This document shows, piece by piece, positions 1 to 9,949 of a stretch of 64,000 bases of DNA. The notes beneath the pieces were generated by a model. It worked only from the letters and a program-made list of their open reading frames with translations, did not search any database and had not been told where the DNA came from. Where the stretch lies: contig CM026561.1 of NCBI GenBank assembly GCA_015143295.1, forward strand, positions 35,716,875 through 35,780,874, in the 5' to 3' direction. This DNA is from Tetracentron sinense (Eukaryota; Streptophyta; Magnoliopsida; Trochodendrales; Trochodendraceae). Each line of letters opens with the position of its first letter. Positions within the stretch are counted from its first letter, which is position 1. The position numbers and the translations under genes were made by a program.

Positions 1-390
1 TCATATACTTGAGCTGCATCTCTAGCTTTTGAGTATGTCTGTTGAATCGCATCCCAAATATCCTTGGCAGTAGCCAAGAACATACATGTGCCACTAATCT
101 CAGGAATCATAGAATTCCACAGCCACGCCATAATCATGGAATCTTCTTCATCCCATGCTTCAAAACGAGGATCTCCTATTTTCGGCCCCATACCCATGAG
201 ATGGCTGATCTTTCTCTATCCCTTCAGCACGGCACAAACAAATTGAGACCATTTGAGGTAGTTTTTTCCAGTCAGCCTATATGCTGCCTGGATATTTTGC
301 AATTCCCCGGGTTGTTGGGATCGAACAATCTCCTCCAATTGTGCTGTAGCGATCGTCTCTGCAACCTCCAACATTCTTCACGAACAATGA
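1..390 (-). pseudogene. Ty1/copia gag fragment
   Basis: The minus strand encodes the N-terminal part of a copia-type gag (UBN2/retrotran_gag family). It reads through the block LTGKNYLKWSQ, then AWLWNSMIPEIS and AKDIWDAIQQTYSKARDAAQ, the usual order in plant copia gag. One in-frame stop lies at 216-218. The fragment runs off the window start, so the rest of gag and pol cannot be judged. It follows a PBS and an LTR at 633-899, which fixes the orientation. Family assignment is firm; the element is inactive here. Confidence 0.8.
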
Positions 391-635
391 TCTCTTGGTG
401 ATTAAGACCGATCACTCGAAACAGAAACCACCAGCAATGAAGGCTGGCAAAGGTAGAAATAAGAACAGAAACTGCTCTAAGAAATTTCAGCAATGAAGGC
501 TGAACAGAGAAAGTGCAAACATACTCTGTTTTTGAACTAAAAAATTGGGTAAAACAGGGTACAAAGAAGCTATAGTATGGTCTCGGCAATGAAGGCCTGT
601 GTGAAGAGGTTTTTAACCCTAGAAAAGAGCCTAAA

Positions 636-648
636 GCTCTGATACCAT
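636..648 (-). other. Primer binding site (tRNA-iMet type)
   Basis: Read on the minus strand the site is TGGTATCAGAGC, complementary to the 3' end of initiator tRNA-Met, the standard primer of plant copia elements. It sits directly inside the LTR at 648-899 and before the gag fragment. Confidence 0.75.
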
Positions 649-899
649 GACACAAACTGAGAAACACTTCGTGGAAGAATTTTCTTCATTACATCGAATA
701 ATACACAAACGTTAGCTATATGCATCAACCCTAGCAGCAGAAAAGGAAAACTTAATAGGTTATATCAGATGCCATGATTTATGGGATATTCTAACAGAAT
801 AGGAAACTAACCAAATCAGCCTAATTCTAAGAATACAGGCTGTTACAAAATTTCCTAAAATAGCTAACTATACACGTATAGAATACAAGTCATTAAACA
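648..899 (-). repeat. Copia LTR (about 252 bp)
   Basis: Bounded by TG...CA on the minus strand (TGTTTAATGAC at the upstream end, TTTGTGTCA before the PBS). It is the 5' LTR of the gag fragment at 1-390. The partner LTR is outside the window. Ends were set by eye from the PBS and the terminal dinucleotides. Confidence 0.6.
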
Positions 900-1041
900 C
901 GTTTTCCCATAATACCTTCAAACCCTTCACATGGGAGCTCTAGGCCGTACGACTGCTGATGACATTAGCAAAACTCCCTTTGGTTGTTGTTTGTTGATGT
1001 ATAGAAGCCTTTGCTCTAGATCTTTTGCTCTGATACCAACT
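900..1041 (-). mobile_element. PBS and leader fragment of a second copia element
   Basis: A second tRNA-Met PBS (minus-strand TGGTATCAGAGC, 1027-1038) is followed by about 120 bp of untranslated leader and then cut off by the LTR at 648-899. It belongs to the LTR at 1042-1262. The younger copia element appears to have inserted into this leader. Confidence 0.6.
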
Positions 1042-1262
1042 TGGAAATGAGAGATAACTTCTAGGTTAGGGTTTGGATGGAAGAGGAGAGAGTGAGAAAG
1101 AAGAAGGGGAGAGAGTGAGGTCTTTCGTATGAAAACCTCCTCTTGTTCTATTCTTTGTATTAAACCAAAATTACACAAATACCCTTGCAATTAATGAAGG
1201 AAAAAAGGGATAAGAAACTATGGACATAAATGCCCTTACCATACACAAACATATCCTCAACA
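1042..1262 (-). repeat. Copia LTR flanked by internal sequence on both sides
   Basis: A 221-bp LTR; on the minus strand it begins TGTTGAGGATATG and ends TTTCCA before the PBS. One side carries a PBS and leader, the other the 3' end of a copia pol. An LTR in a simple element touches internal sequence on only one side. Confidence 0.65.
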
Positions 1263-2640
1263 AAAGATAATGATGTCAATTAGATGCAACCACGTCTTTG
1301 TGAGAATGTCAACCAACTGATCATCTGTTTTTACAAATGGAAGACTAATTATTCCTGAAGCCACTTTTTCTCAAATGAAATGTTTGTCCACCGCTATCAT
1401 GGATTGTAGGCAATGCTAATAGCTTCCAAATTGTCACAAAATAATCTCATCTCAGACTACACTGGAAATCCAAGCTCTTTCATAAGAATCTTGATCCATA
1501 GCAACTCACAAGCTCCATGTGGCATTGCCCTGTATTCTGCCTCTACACTGTACCATGCAACAACTGCTTGTATCTTGCTCCTCCATGTCACTAAGTTCCC
1601 ACCTATAAAAGTGCAATACCCTGAGGTGGATCTTTTGTTTGTCACTGAACCTGCCCAGTCGACATTTGTATAACCTTCAACTTGTAAATGCCCATTTTTT
1701 CAAAAAACAACCCCTTACTAGGAGAGGATCTTTAGCCACAGTAACTCACATATACTATGTGTCATCAATCGAAACTCTGCGTCTGCACTCGAGCGAGCAA
1801 CCACCGCTTGTTTTTTGTTGTACCATATGAACAAATTTCCTCTAACAAATTTATAGTAACTGATGTAGATTTTTTGTAATCTTTAGTACATGCCCTGTCT
1901 ATATCTGTATAGGCTTCAACTCGCATATGCCCATGTCTTTTGAATAAGAGTCCCCTACCTGGAGATGACTTAAGATACCTCAAAATCATGTATGTTACTT
2001 CCAAGTATGTGGACTTGGGTGCATGCATCAACCTATGCAGTATACTCACAGCATAGGCAATATCAGGCATTGTGAGAGAGAGATTAGTCACCCCACTAAT
2101 CGCTTAGAACTACCACATCTTGCAGAGGAACCTCATCCATCTCATCCACTTTGTGATTTTATTCAATTGGGGTGTTAGCCGATTTGGCCCCAAGCTTTCC
2201 AAATTCCTGTAAGAGAACTTTCTTTGGGATATAAAAATGTCATCACGAGATCTAGCAAGCTTTATTCCTAAGAAGTACTTAAGAAGACCCAGATCTTTAA
2301 TCTCAAACCCACTTGCTAGATACTTCTTCAGTTGTTCAATCTTTGTCATATTGTTTCCTATGACAACTATATCATCTACATACACGAGAACGACTATAAC
2401 ATCATCCTTGGTGCGTCTGCCAAATAAGGTAAGATCAACCAGACTTTGTAAGTATCCTCTTTACAGAAGCATTGACCCTTTCAAACCAGGCTCTAACAGA
2501 TTGATTTACGTCATATAACGTCTTCTTCAGCTTGCACACCTTCTTTTCACTCCTTCAAGGTGAATTCTGGAGGAATGGACATATAAACTTCTTCCTTCAA
2601 AGTACCATACTACATATCAGTGTTTTTGGTTATCTTACTA
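1263..2640 (-). pseudogene. Ty1/copia pol fragment, RT plus two tandem RNase H segments
   Basis: Minus-strand copia pol. It starts in the reverse transcriptase near EEVYMSIPPEFTL, passes KLKKTLYDVNQSVRAW and the catalytic YVDD (just after VIVVLV, near 2390), then FEIKDLGLLKYFLGIKLARS. The connection domain (MPDIAYAVSILHRLMHAPK) leads into RNase H. RNase H occurs twice: a diverged copy from about 1890 to 1712 ending ICELLWLKIL, and a second from about 1705 to 1457 ending CELLWIKILMKELGFPV. Several stops and shifts show it is dead. It abuts the LTR at 1042-1262. Confidence 0.8.
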
Positions 2641-2689
2641 CCTATGAACATGTTTTTGATGAGATATTAATTGATCGGTAGTACAACTT

Positions 2690-3703
2690 CATTTTCCACC
2701 TTAAGTTGCTCCTATGGATGCTAAAGTTCTTACTCTACCGGTTCTTTTCAACTTCATTGTCTACTTGTCCACTCTATCACCAATATTAAATTCAATAATG
2801 ATAATTTTCTTGCGTGGCGAAGCTTTATTGAGCTTTATATTGGGGGTCGTTCTAAGATGGGGTATTTTGATGGTAAAACCCCTAAGCCAGAGACCGGTAT
2901 TTCCGAGATTGCTACATAGAATGCCGAGAATTGCATTATTTTGGGCCGGTTGTTTAATTCTATGGAGCCTCAGATTGCTTTTATAAGGATTGTCATGAGC
3001 TTTGGGATGCTCCTATTCAGACTTATGCATTAGTGGAGAATGATGCTTGGATTTATCAACTTACTCGTGAGATTGCTCACTTTCAGTAAGGGGATATGCC
3101 TATTTCTGATTATTTTAGGGCTCTTCAACGTCGTTCGGAAGAATTGAGCCATTACGAGCCTCTTTCTGAATTGACTGTTGCTTCTGCAAATATTATCATG
3201 AAGTGAATTGAGCGACATCGCATTTATGATTTCTTGGGTGGCCTTTGGGCCGAATTTGAGCAGTTGCGCACTCAAATCCTTGCCACGTCTCCTCTGCCTT
3301 CTCTTCAATCGGTGTAGTCCACTGTGTTTAGTGAGGAATGCTGACGGGCTATTATGTCTTCGAGCTCCCCTCCTATTCTCCCTCCGGATCATACTGCCTT
3401 TGCTACTGATTTATATCCTCCAGGACGTGGCAAGGGGACTAATAGAGGTCGTCGAGGTCGTGGTGGACGTGGTCGTGGCAGATTTACTACTTCTTGTGCT
3501 CATTATGGTATAGTGGGACATGATCGTGATCATTGTTATTGCCTGTATGACTATCCTGAGGGTTACCAGTCTCGTCCTGCGACTCATTTTACTATGACTC
3601 TTGCGATTGATTCTTCATCTGCCGCCTCAGTTGCTACGAGTGATCCTTTGGAGTCCTTGAGAGCTCAGGTTGCTGAGATGATCTGCACTAAGTTCTGTCT
3701 GTA
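2690..3703 (+). pseudogene. Ty1/copia gag with degenerate zinc knuckle
   Basis: Plus-strand gag of another copia element, facing away from the pol at 1263-2640. Recognisable blocks are FNNDNFLAWRSFIELYIGG, then MGYFDGKTPKP, LTREIAHFQ and YDFLGGLWAEFEQLR. The 3354-3704 part has a basic GR-rich stretch and a CCHC knuckle altered to CAHYGIVGHDRDHCY, with the second cysteine lost. Several frameshifts and stops interrupt the first half. No plus-strand LTR or PBS precedes it; it begins at a rearrangement boundary near 2650-2690. Confidence 0.75.
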
Positions 3704-3789
3704 GAGTGACTCTGATACTTCTGCTGCTTCATCTTCACTTGTTGCCTCAGGTACCCATGCTCCCTCTGTCTATGCTTCCACTACATCAT

Positions 3790-4408
3790 CTTCTTTCCCT
3801 AGCTGGGTAATTGATTCTGAAGCCACTAATCATATGATTAGTGAGTCACATGGTTATTCCATTTATTCACCTGCATCTCCTACTGTCAAGGTTCGTTTGG
3901 CTGAAGGTTCTATTACTCCTGTTTTAGGAGTAGGGCACTTTCCTGTATCTCCGTCTCTCTTTATCTCATGTTTTACTTGTTTCTCGTTTATACTTTCAAT
4001 TAGAAGTCTTACTACTAAACTCAATTGTTGTGCTATGTTTTATCCTTCTCATTGTCACTTTCAGGACTTGACTATGAGGAAAATTGTTAGTAGAAGCGTG
4101 AAAAGAGGCGGACTATACTACCTTGATACTAATTATGCTCCTAATCATGTCCTAGCTACTGCTACTGTTTTTCCTTTTTCTGTTGATGCTACTCATGATA
4201 CTTATCGTTTATGGCATGCCAAGCTTGGGCATGTTGGATCTAAGACTCTTTTAGTAAACTGTGTTCTTCATCTACTTTTCAATGTGATACTTGTGAGCTT
4301 ACTAAACATGTTCGCACTGTTTATCCTTCTCGCATGCATAGATGTCGTTTTACTTTTGAGTTTGTTCATTCTGATGTTTGGGATCCATCTCTGGTTTGGT
4401 AATTTCAA
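3790..4408 (+). pseudogene. Ty1/copia protease and GAG-pre-integrase fragment
   Basis: Continues the gag upstream. The aspartic protease begins SWVIDSEATNHMIS, where the usual active-site triplet DSG is DSE. Then comes the pre-integrase region with GGLYYLDTNYAPNH, LWHAKLGHVG and a C..C zinc half in another frame ending near VHSDVWDPSLVW. It stops at the Pack-MULE end at 4411. The integrase core is not found on the far side, so it was deleted before or during that insertion. Confidence 0.75.
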
Positions 4409-4410
4409 CT

Positions 4411-5320
4411 GAGAATGCTAGTAACTCTTCTCAAATACTTATTTTCAAGATTTATTAAATTTTTGCAAACAGGTTTAGGCTCCAAACCCGATTAGCACAA
4501 CCTGATATGTCCAAATGACGCCATGCATAGACTAATGGGGAAAGCATTTGCTTCCTTACTAAGGCAACTTGATTTATTATGACATGATACTTTTCAATAT
4601 ACGAAGCCAGTTACGTGTCTTGCATGTGAGTTTATCGTATCTTGTCTACCATATGAAATCTCGAAATAGATGCACGCACGGGGCTCCATATCGTCAGATG
4701 CAGAGAGGCTCTCTCTGTCATGCACCAGTTTAAGAATGACTAGTGCCAGTGCGCAGTAGTTACACTTACACGCCCAAACTCAGAAATCTCTTCAGCTGCC
4801 CTACTCCATCACCATGTCCACGCTTGCGAAACGTTCCTCCGGCGAAAAGCACCAGAAGAAACATTCCTCTGTTGAACAAACATCCTCCGATAACCCGAAA
4901 CGCCGATTTGAGCATGTATTCTCTAAAGAAAATGAGATCCTTCTTCTTAATGCCTTCCTTGATATCAGCAAAACCTCTCCTTTTCTGGTCGTCACTGGTA
5001 CTCCGCTTTTCGATCGTATCAGCCTCTCTGCGTCTGATGATATGGAGCCTCGTGCGTGCATCTATTTCGAGATTTCATATGATAGAAAAGATACGATAAA
5101 CTCACATGCAAGACACGTAACTGACTCCATATATTGAAAAGTGTCATGTCATAATAAATCAGGCTGCCTTAGTAAGGAAGCAAAAGGTTGCCCCATTAGT
5201 CTATACATGGCGTCATTTGGACAGATCAGGTCATGCTAATCGGGTTTGGAGCCTAAACATGTGTCCAAAAATTTAATAAATCTCGAGAATAAGTATTTGA
5301 GAAGAGTTACTAGCATTCTC
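4411..5320. mobile_element. Pack-MULE-like element with 300-bp TIRs
   Basis: Two inverted repeats of about 300 bp (4411-4710 and 5021-5320) start GAGAATGCTAGTAACTCTTC and pair almost base for base, enclosing about 310 bp of unique GC-richer sequence. Long TIRs, a short non-transposase interior and a captured ORF are the marks of Pack-MULEs. I do not see a convincing 9-bp target duplication; flanks are atttcaact and agctcaaaa. It lies inside a copia element at a point where most of integrase is missing. Confidence 0.75.
4814..5137 (+). pseudogene. Captured gene fragment, GeBP/DUF573-like
   Basis: A 107-codon open frame inside the Pack-MULE. Residues 1-30 are basic and serine-rich. Residues about 31-70 (RFEHVFSKENEILLLNAFLD and a following TPLFDRIS) resemble the start of the DUF573 DNA-binding domain of GeBP/storekeeper transcription factors, whose pattern is a W/F, an acidic EDE, I.LL.G..D and an FYDF motif. 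The last third is encoded by the right TIR and is not ancestral protein. Probably a captured exon. Whether it is expressed is unknown. The family call is tentative because only one block matches. Confidence 0.45.
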
Positions 5321-5329
5321 AGCTCAAAA

Positions 5330-6170
5330 CTACATGTTGGTTTTTGGCTGAAAACAAGAGTACCCTTCCATAGTTCGTAAGTGTACTCGTACTTGCACTA
5401 CTCATCTTATTTCTAATTTTGTATCTTATGATCATTTATCATCTTTGTATTAAACTTTTTTTGTCTCTGTCATCTCTTGTTGTTCTGAAGACCTACAGGG
5501 AAGTTCTTTCCCACCCTGACTGGCGGACTGCTATGGAAGAAGAGATGCATGCCTTGGCATTAAATCATACTTAGGTTCTTGTTCCCAAGCCTGCTAGAGC
5601 TCAGATTGTTGGGTGTCGTTGGGTCTTCACAGTCAAATAGAATCCCGATGGTAACATTGATCGGTTGAAGGCCCATCTTTTAGCCAAGGGATTTAATCAA
5701 ACTTATGGCATTGATTACACAGAGACTTTCTCTACAGTGGCCAAGTTGAATTTTGTTCGTATTATCATCTCTCTTGCTGCGAATCTGGATTGGCCTCTTC
5801 ATCAACTCGATGTCAAAAATGTCTTTCTACATAGTGATCTTGGTATATGGCTCAACCACCTGAGTTTGAGCCCAAGGGGGAGTATGTTTGTCATCTTAAG
5901 AAATCTATCAATCTTCCTGAGCTTGGTTTGGAAAATTCAGTAAGGCAGTGGTCACTCATGGCATGACTTGGAGTCACGTTGATCACTCAGTGTTCTAAAA
6001 GAAGATGAAAAATGGTATTGTAATTCTAATCGTCTATGTGGATGATATTGTCATCCCTGGTAGTGACAAGAAAGGTATCCAGATCTTAATTCACCATCTT
6101 GGTTCTAGTTTTCTCACTAAAGATCTGGGTAAGCTTCGTTATTTCCTTGGTATTGAGTGATCAACGTGGC
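5330..6170 (+). pseudogene. Ty1/copia reverse transcriptase fragment
   Basis: Continuation of the plus-strand copia element beyond the Pack-MULE. A linker with KCTRTCTTHLISNFVSYDH precedes the RT. RT blocks are DWRTAMEEEMHAL, then KAHLLAKGFNQTYGIDYTET, LDWPLHQLDVKNVFLHSDL and the catalytic IVYVDDIVIPGSDKKG, ending KDLGKLRYFLGIE. The RT is shifted near 5850-5990 and cut short at about 6155, where it jumps directly to RNase H with roughly 130 residues missing. Confidence 0.8.
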
Positions 6171-6174
6171 CTTC

Positions 6175-6421
6175 TTTATCGTTCATTTAGACATCTTCGA
6201 CTTCAGGGATATACTAACACTAATTGGGCAGGATCACCAACAGATCGCAAATCTACTATTGGCTATTGTACCTTTATAGGAAGTAATCTTGTGACTTGGA
6301 AAAGCAAGAAGCAATTAGTTGTAGCTTGCTCTAGTGATGAAGCAGAATATCGAACCATGACTCATACCACTTGCAAGCTAACTTGGTTAAGAACTCTTCT
6401 ACGAGAGTTTGGGATTCCAGT
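6175..6421 (+). pseudogene. Ty1/copia RNase H, first part
   Basis: Reads QRGLLYRSFRHLRLQGYTNT, NWAGSPTDRKSTIGYCTFIG, SNLVTWKSKKQLVVACSS, DEAEYRTMTHTTCKLTWLR and LLREFGIPV. The normal copia RNase H start has an ADWAG block; here the D is N. The frame is cut after GIPV by the hAT-like insertion at 6422 and resumes at 7440. Confidence 0.85.
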
Positions 6422-7431
6422 CATGGTTCAAAATATCGGTATTAGTCGCCGTATCGATAAGTCCAAAATAGGATACGTATCGGCGTATCGGTACCGTATC
6501 GGTTGAATACGGCGGAAAAATTTAGGATACGCTAAAAAAAGCTTGGACACGCAAGGAAAAACTTAGATACCTTGTATAAAACCTCTTTTAATATAAATAT
6601 AAGCTAAAAACAAACTAAATGAAAGCATCCAACTACATTTATAATCATACATATGAGAGTTAACAAATTTATAAGTTAAAAAAGACATGCGCACTAATAA
6701 ATATATATGAAAATACAAACCATAATTACTTAACCAAGTGATAGAAGCTCACTTGCATTCATAAATCAAAAATATGAAAATGCATAAACCCTTGTATTCA
6801 TAAAACAAACTATATACATGATAGAAGCTTAATACCACATTAAACTTCATGTCGGCTCATACTCTATCATTATGGGATCAGGAATTGAGTAAAGTGATAC
6901 ATTATAAGTGATCAAGACATGATGACACCACTATGTTCAAGTTATCATCGTGCGGTACATGCCTAGGTACATTTGTACATATGCCTATTGCTAAGTCGTG
7001 ATTTGTCCATAACTGTCAGTCAAAGACTGAGACTGAGCATCATAATAAGTGGTTCCTGATAAGTAGGGTTGGGCTGGGGCATCATAACCAGTGGCTCCTA
7101 ATAAGTAGGGCTAGGCTGAGGCATCATAACCAGTGGGATAACCTTATTTACATATTAATATTTAAAGTAAATGAAAGTAAAATCAAATTAAAATCATTTA
7201 CTTAAATAATATATTATGTAAATAAGTTGTGTGTATCAGGTCTGTATTGTGGATCCTAGTGTAAATGGAAGGAAAAAAAATTAATTGCAAAATCCCCGTA
7301 TCGAGTGTATCGGGCCTGTATCGGCCCGATACGGTGGAGTTTTTTTTCTAGCGTACCAATGTATCGGGTAGCTCCAAATAGGGTACGTATCGGCCCGTAT
7401 CGGTCAATACGTATCGATATTTTAAACCATG
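6422..7431. mobile_element. Non-autonomous hAT-like transposon (1,010 bp)
   Basis: The element begins CATGGTTCAAAATATCG and ends with the near-perfect inverse of this. It is flanked by an exact 8-bp target duplication attccagt (6414-6421 and 7432-7439), the size typical of hAT. Both subterminal regions are packed with GTATCGG/CGATACG motifs in both orientations (about 6430-6505 and 7295-7415), as expected for transposase binding sites. There is no transposase ORF. The middle is AT-rich with a short tandem repeat around 7035-7135. It splits a copia RNase H codon by codon, which independently proves the ends. Confidence 0.88.
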
Positions 7432-7680
7432 ATTCCAGTACATGGACCGACACCTCTCTATTGTGACAATCAAGCAGCTATTCATATTGTCAGCCATCCA
7501 GTCTTCCATGAACGAACCAAGCATATTGAAGTTGACTGTCGTTTCGTTCGATCAAAAGTAGAGTTCAAAGACATTATTACTCCTTTTGTTCCTTCTGGTA
7601 GTCAACTTGCAGATATCTTCACCAAATCTCACCACAGAGTTCCATCGACTCAATTTGTAGGAAGCTGGGAGTTATAGATA
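7432..7680 (+). pseudogene. Ty1/copia RNase H, C-terminal part
   Basis: Resumes the frame interrupted at 6421: [20 protein letters not shown], then [19 protein letters not shown], ending [11 protein letters not shown]. These are the conserved copia RNase H end blocks with the catalytic Asp in CDNQ. The stop at 7675-7677 is followed by a purine tract and the 3' LTR. Confidence 0.88.
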
Positions 7681-7693
7681 TATACTCTCCATC

Positions 7694-7835
7694 TTGAGGG
7701 CGAGTGTTGTAAATATTGACCGAATATTGTATAACTTAATTATAGGATCTTTCTTTATTTTGCATTTAAGCTGTATTATAAATATTGACCTCCTAGAGAG
7801 AAGAATATAACTTTTCATTTCTTTGAAATACACAC
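7694..7835 (+). repeat. Polypurine tract and 3' LTR remnant of the plus-strand copia element
   Basis: TTGAGGGCGAG (7694-7704) is a decayed polypurine tract. The LTR begins TGTTGTAAATATTG at 7705. The downstream end is not clear; LTR-like sequence seems to stop near 7835, where LINE sequence begins. Confidence 0.55.
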
Positions 7836-8200
7836 GACAAAACTCCAAGCAATTATTTACGAGGGCTTTCCACAAACCCACGCCATAAGGTCCTTTCACT
7901 TATTTTGATTTCCAAGCAGTTTTTAGGCCGAATCTAGAAACAATAGCCTTCCTCCACAAACTTTCATTACCCTCACCAAATTGCCATAACCATTTTCCCA
8001 ATAGGACCTTATTAAACTCCCTAATAGGGCGAATGTTTAGCCCAAATCCCAAATGACAGAAGACCGACTTTTATTCGAACAAGTGGTATTTTTCAATCAC
8101 CACCCACTCATACCATAAGAATTTCCTTTTTAAACTTTCCAACTTTGTTGCCGATGGACATTCACCGTTAACATAATCCAAATGGTTCAGTTGAGCGTCT
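7836..8200 (-). pseudogene. LINE (L1-type) 3' ORF fragment
   Basis: Minus strand. The translation contains RKFLWYEWVV, NIRPIREFNKVLLGKWLWQF, GEGNESLWRKAIVSRFG and VKGPYGVGLWKALVNN. This is the region after the RT domain that precedes zf-RVT in plant L1 ORF2 proteins. At least two stops interrupt it. No A-tail is seen because the fragment is joined to the copia LTR remnant. Confidence 0.7.
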
Positions 8201-8579
8201 TACAGCACATCTTGGGGTAAAGGGATATACACATACTCCAAGCATTGATTACTTAAAATTTTCACATTATATCACCCACGTCATCTTGAACAGCTTGTCT
8301 TATTAGTCATTTCTTAGGATTTATCTGTCTTTAAAGTGGCACTATTTTCTCAAATTATGGATGTGTGAATGTTTATGAAAACGACATCAAATTAGCGAAA
8401 AAATAAAGAGACGAAAAAAAAAATGCTCTACTAGCAGTACCTACTTCGATTCATTCAATAAATAAAAAAACAAGACCTTCTATTTTTATCATAAAACAAT
8501 AACCAGAAACCTAGAAAAGATTAACCAAAATTACCAAACCCTAGAACCCATAAAAAAAAAAGAGAGAACAAATATTAAA
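8201..8579. other. AT-rich non-coding stretch
   Basis: No coding sequence recognised. A-rich runs at 8405-8430 and 8550-8565. If the exon at 8594-8901 belongs to a live gene, this is the start of its first intron. Confidence 0.5.
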
Positions 8580-8593
8580 CTAGAGATGCTTAC

Positions 8594-8901
8594 CCGAGTT
8601 TGAAGAGACGAATGACAACGAGAGCATCGAGGCCAGAGTTTTGGAGGATTTCGTCTTCTGAAATCCGAAAAGCGCGAGGAATCCAAGAGACTGAAGGGAG
8701 GAATCGAGAGGCAGAGAAGGCGCGATGGAAAGAGATGGGGTCTTGTTTGGAGAGACGACGAGCGTAGTAAATGGAGGCATTTGAGGGCTGTTTCTTGAAG
8801 ATTGAGAAGAGTGAGAGGATTACTAAGGCCAAGCCCGTGTTAATGGCGGCGGAAGCAAGTAGGCTCTGAGCATTCATCTCTGAGTCAGAGAGGGAATTCA
8901 T
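8594..8901 (-). CDS. CSC1-like (OSCA/DUF221) calcium-permeable channel, first coding exon
   Basis: The ATG at 8901-8899 opens a 102-codon frame ending at a canonical splice donor (GTAAGC, minus strand, from 8593). The product is the N-terminus of a CSC1-like/ERD4/HYP1-type membrane protein. TM helix 1 lies at about residues 13-32 (LLASAAINTGLALVILSLFS), followed by IFKKQPSN, the Y.RRL motif, RFLPSVSWIPRA and EDEILQNSGLDALVVIRLF, all conserved in the RSN1_TM region. Family members act as hyperosmolality- or mechanically gated cation channels of about 700-800 residues. No later exon appears in the 8.6 kb downstream, which is filled by transposons, so this is either a gene with a very long first intron or an isolated fragment. 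The exon itself is intact. Confidence 0.75.
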
Positions 8902-9083
8902 CAATGAATGAGTTACATTCTGGTTTAGAGAGAGGAAGATGGAGTGCCGTTGCCACCTTTGGTGCTACGTGGCTCAGTTACATGCGATTATGACGTTAAA
9001 GGCTTAAAGCTATAACTGCCTTGCCTTGCCTTGCCTTGCCTGCATTCCACTTCGACTCCCTGCTCATAGGCGATAATTTAGTT
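8902..9083. other. Upstream region of the CSC1-like exon, with CCTTG repeat
   Basis: Presumed 5' UTR and promoter of the minus-strand exon. A short tandem CCTTG array of about five units lies at 9022-9046. No clear TATA box was identified. Confidence 0.4.
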
Positions 9084-9251
9084 GAGGAATGCTAGCCCTA
9101 CTCTCAGGGAAACTCGACTCTCACACTCCACCAATCACTTATTCATTCTTGATGAGAGAATGCTTTAACTATCATAACTGATTTGATAATGGATAACTGG
9201 TTGGTGGAGGTTAAGAATAGAGTTTGATCGAGAGTAGGGCTAGCATGCCTC
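9084..9251. mobile_element. Mutator-type MITE, copy 1
   Basis: TIRs GAGGAATGCTAGCCCTAC and GAGGCATGCTAGCCCTAC (right end inverted). It is flanked by an exact 9-bp target duplication aatttagtt at 9075-9083 and 9252-9260. The length of 168 bp and the 9-bp duplication indicate a Mutator-superfamily MITE. A second copy lies at 45066-45222. Confidence 0.85.
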
Positions 9252-9260
9252 AATTTAGTT

Positions 9261-9640
9261 TAGGGAAATACTACCATGTAAAAATAGTCCCACCTGAAAT
9301 CCCGTGATGCACAACACGATCTCGGTGGTCTTGGCCTAACGGGTCTCAATAGCAAAGTCCGTTAAGCACTCCCAAGTCCCAAGGACCCTTTAACTGTCCT
9401 TTTAATTTTGGTATAGAATTTTTAATTCTAAAGATTAATATATTTTTTTTAAATCAATGTTGGATTGTTTAATCTTAAGGATTAAATGAATTTTTAATTA
9501 ACAATAATTAATAAAAATTAAAAGTGGGTGCGATTGAACCCTCCTAGAATTAATCGATAGAACATGATCCCAACTCTTCCACTTCTAGGATGGTACGGTT
9601 CGTACGGTTAACGAATAAGGTGTTATCTTAGAGTCAAAAG
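9261..9640. other. Non-coding interval
   Basis: AT-rich sequence without a recognisable gene. The part at 9290-9400 looks like unique or old repeat DNA; nothing further can be supported. Confidence 0.4.
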
Positions 9641-9644
9641 TTAA

Positions 9645-9940
9645 GGGCCTTGTATTGTCTTTGGCAAAGCCAAAAGGGCTTGTCGCGGGGTTCCATAGAA
9701 TAGGTGACAAGTGGTGGAGAAGCCAAAATCATGGGGCCCATGATTTTGACTTCTCCACACATATTAAGACATGTGGCGATAAGTGTATGAGAATAAGGGG
9801 GAGAGATATCAAATGGAGAGAAGTCAAAATCATGGGGAGAAAATGGAATGACTTCTCCCCATTTTGTTGCCAACTGTCACACAATGTATGGAACCCCGAG
9901 AGGAGTTTCTGGCCGCCAGAGACAATCCAAAGCCAAAGTT
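9645..9940. mobile_element. MITE with internal hairpin, family A copy 1
   Basis: The ends TTAAGGGCCTTGTATTGTC and, inverted, TTAACTTTGGCTTTGGATTG pair imperfectly. Inside are several inverted copies of the motif GAAGTCAAAATCATGGGG and a TGTGGCGATAA block. The same family appears at 12708-12953 (continued 26115-26155), 36480-36770 and as a truncated copy near 37045-37140. Superfamily not resolved. Confidence 0.65.
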
Positions 9941-9949
9941 AAGACATTT

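Noticed and set aside
4402-5331. Possible 9-bp target duplication for the first Pack-MULE
   Set aside because: Flanks atttcaact and agctcaaaa (or shifted versions) do not match well enough to claim one.
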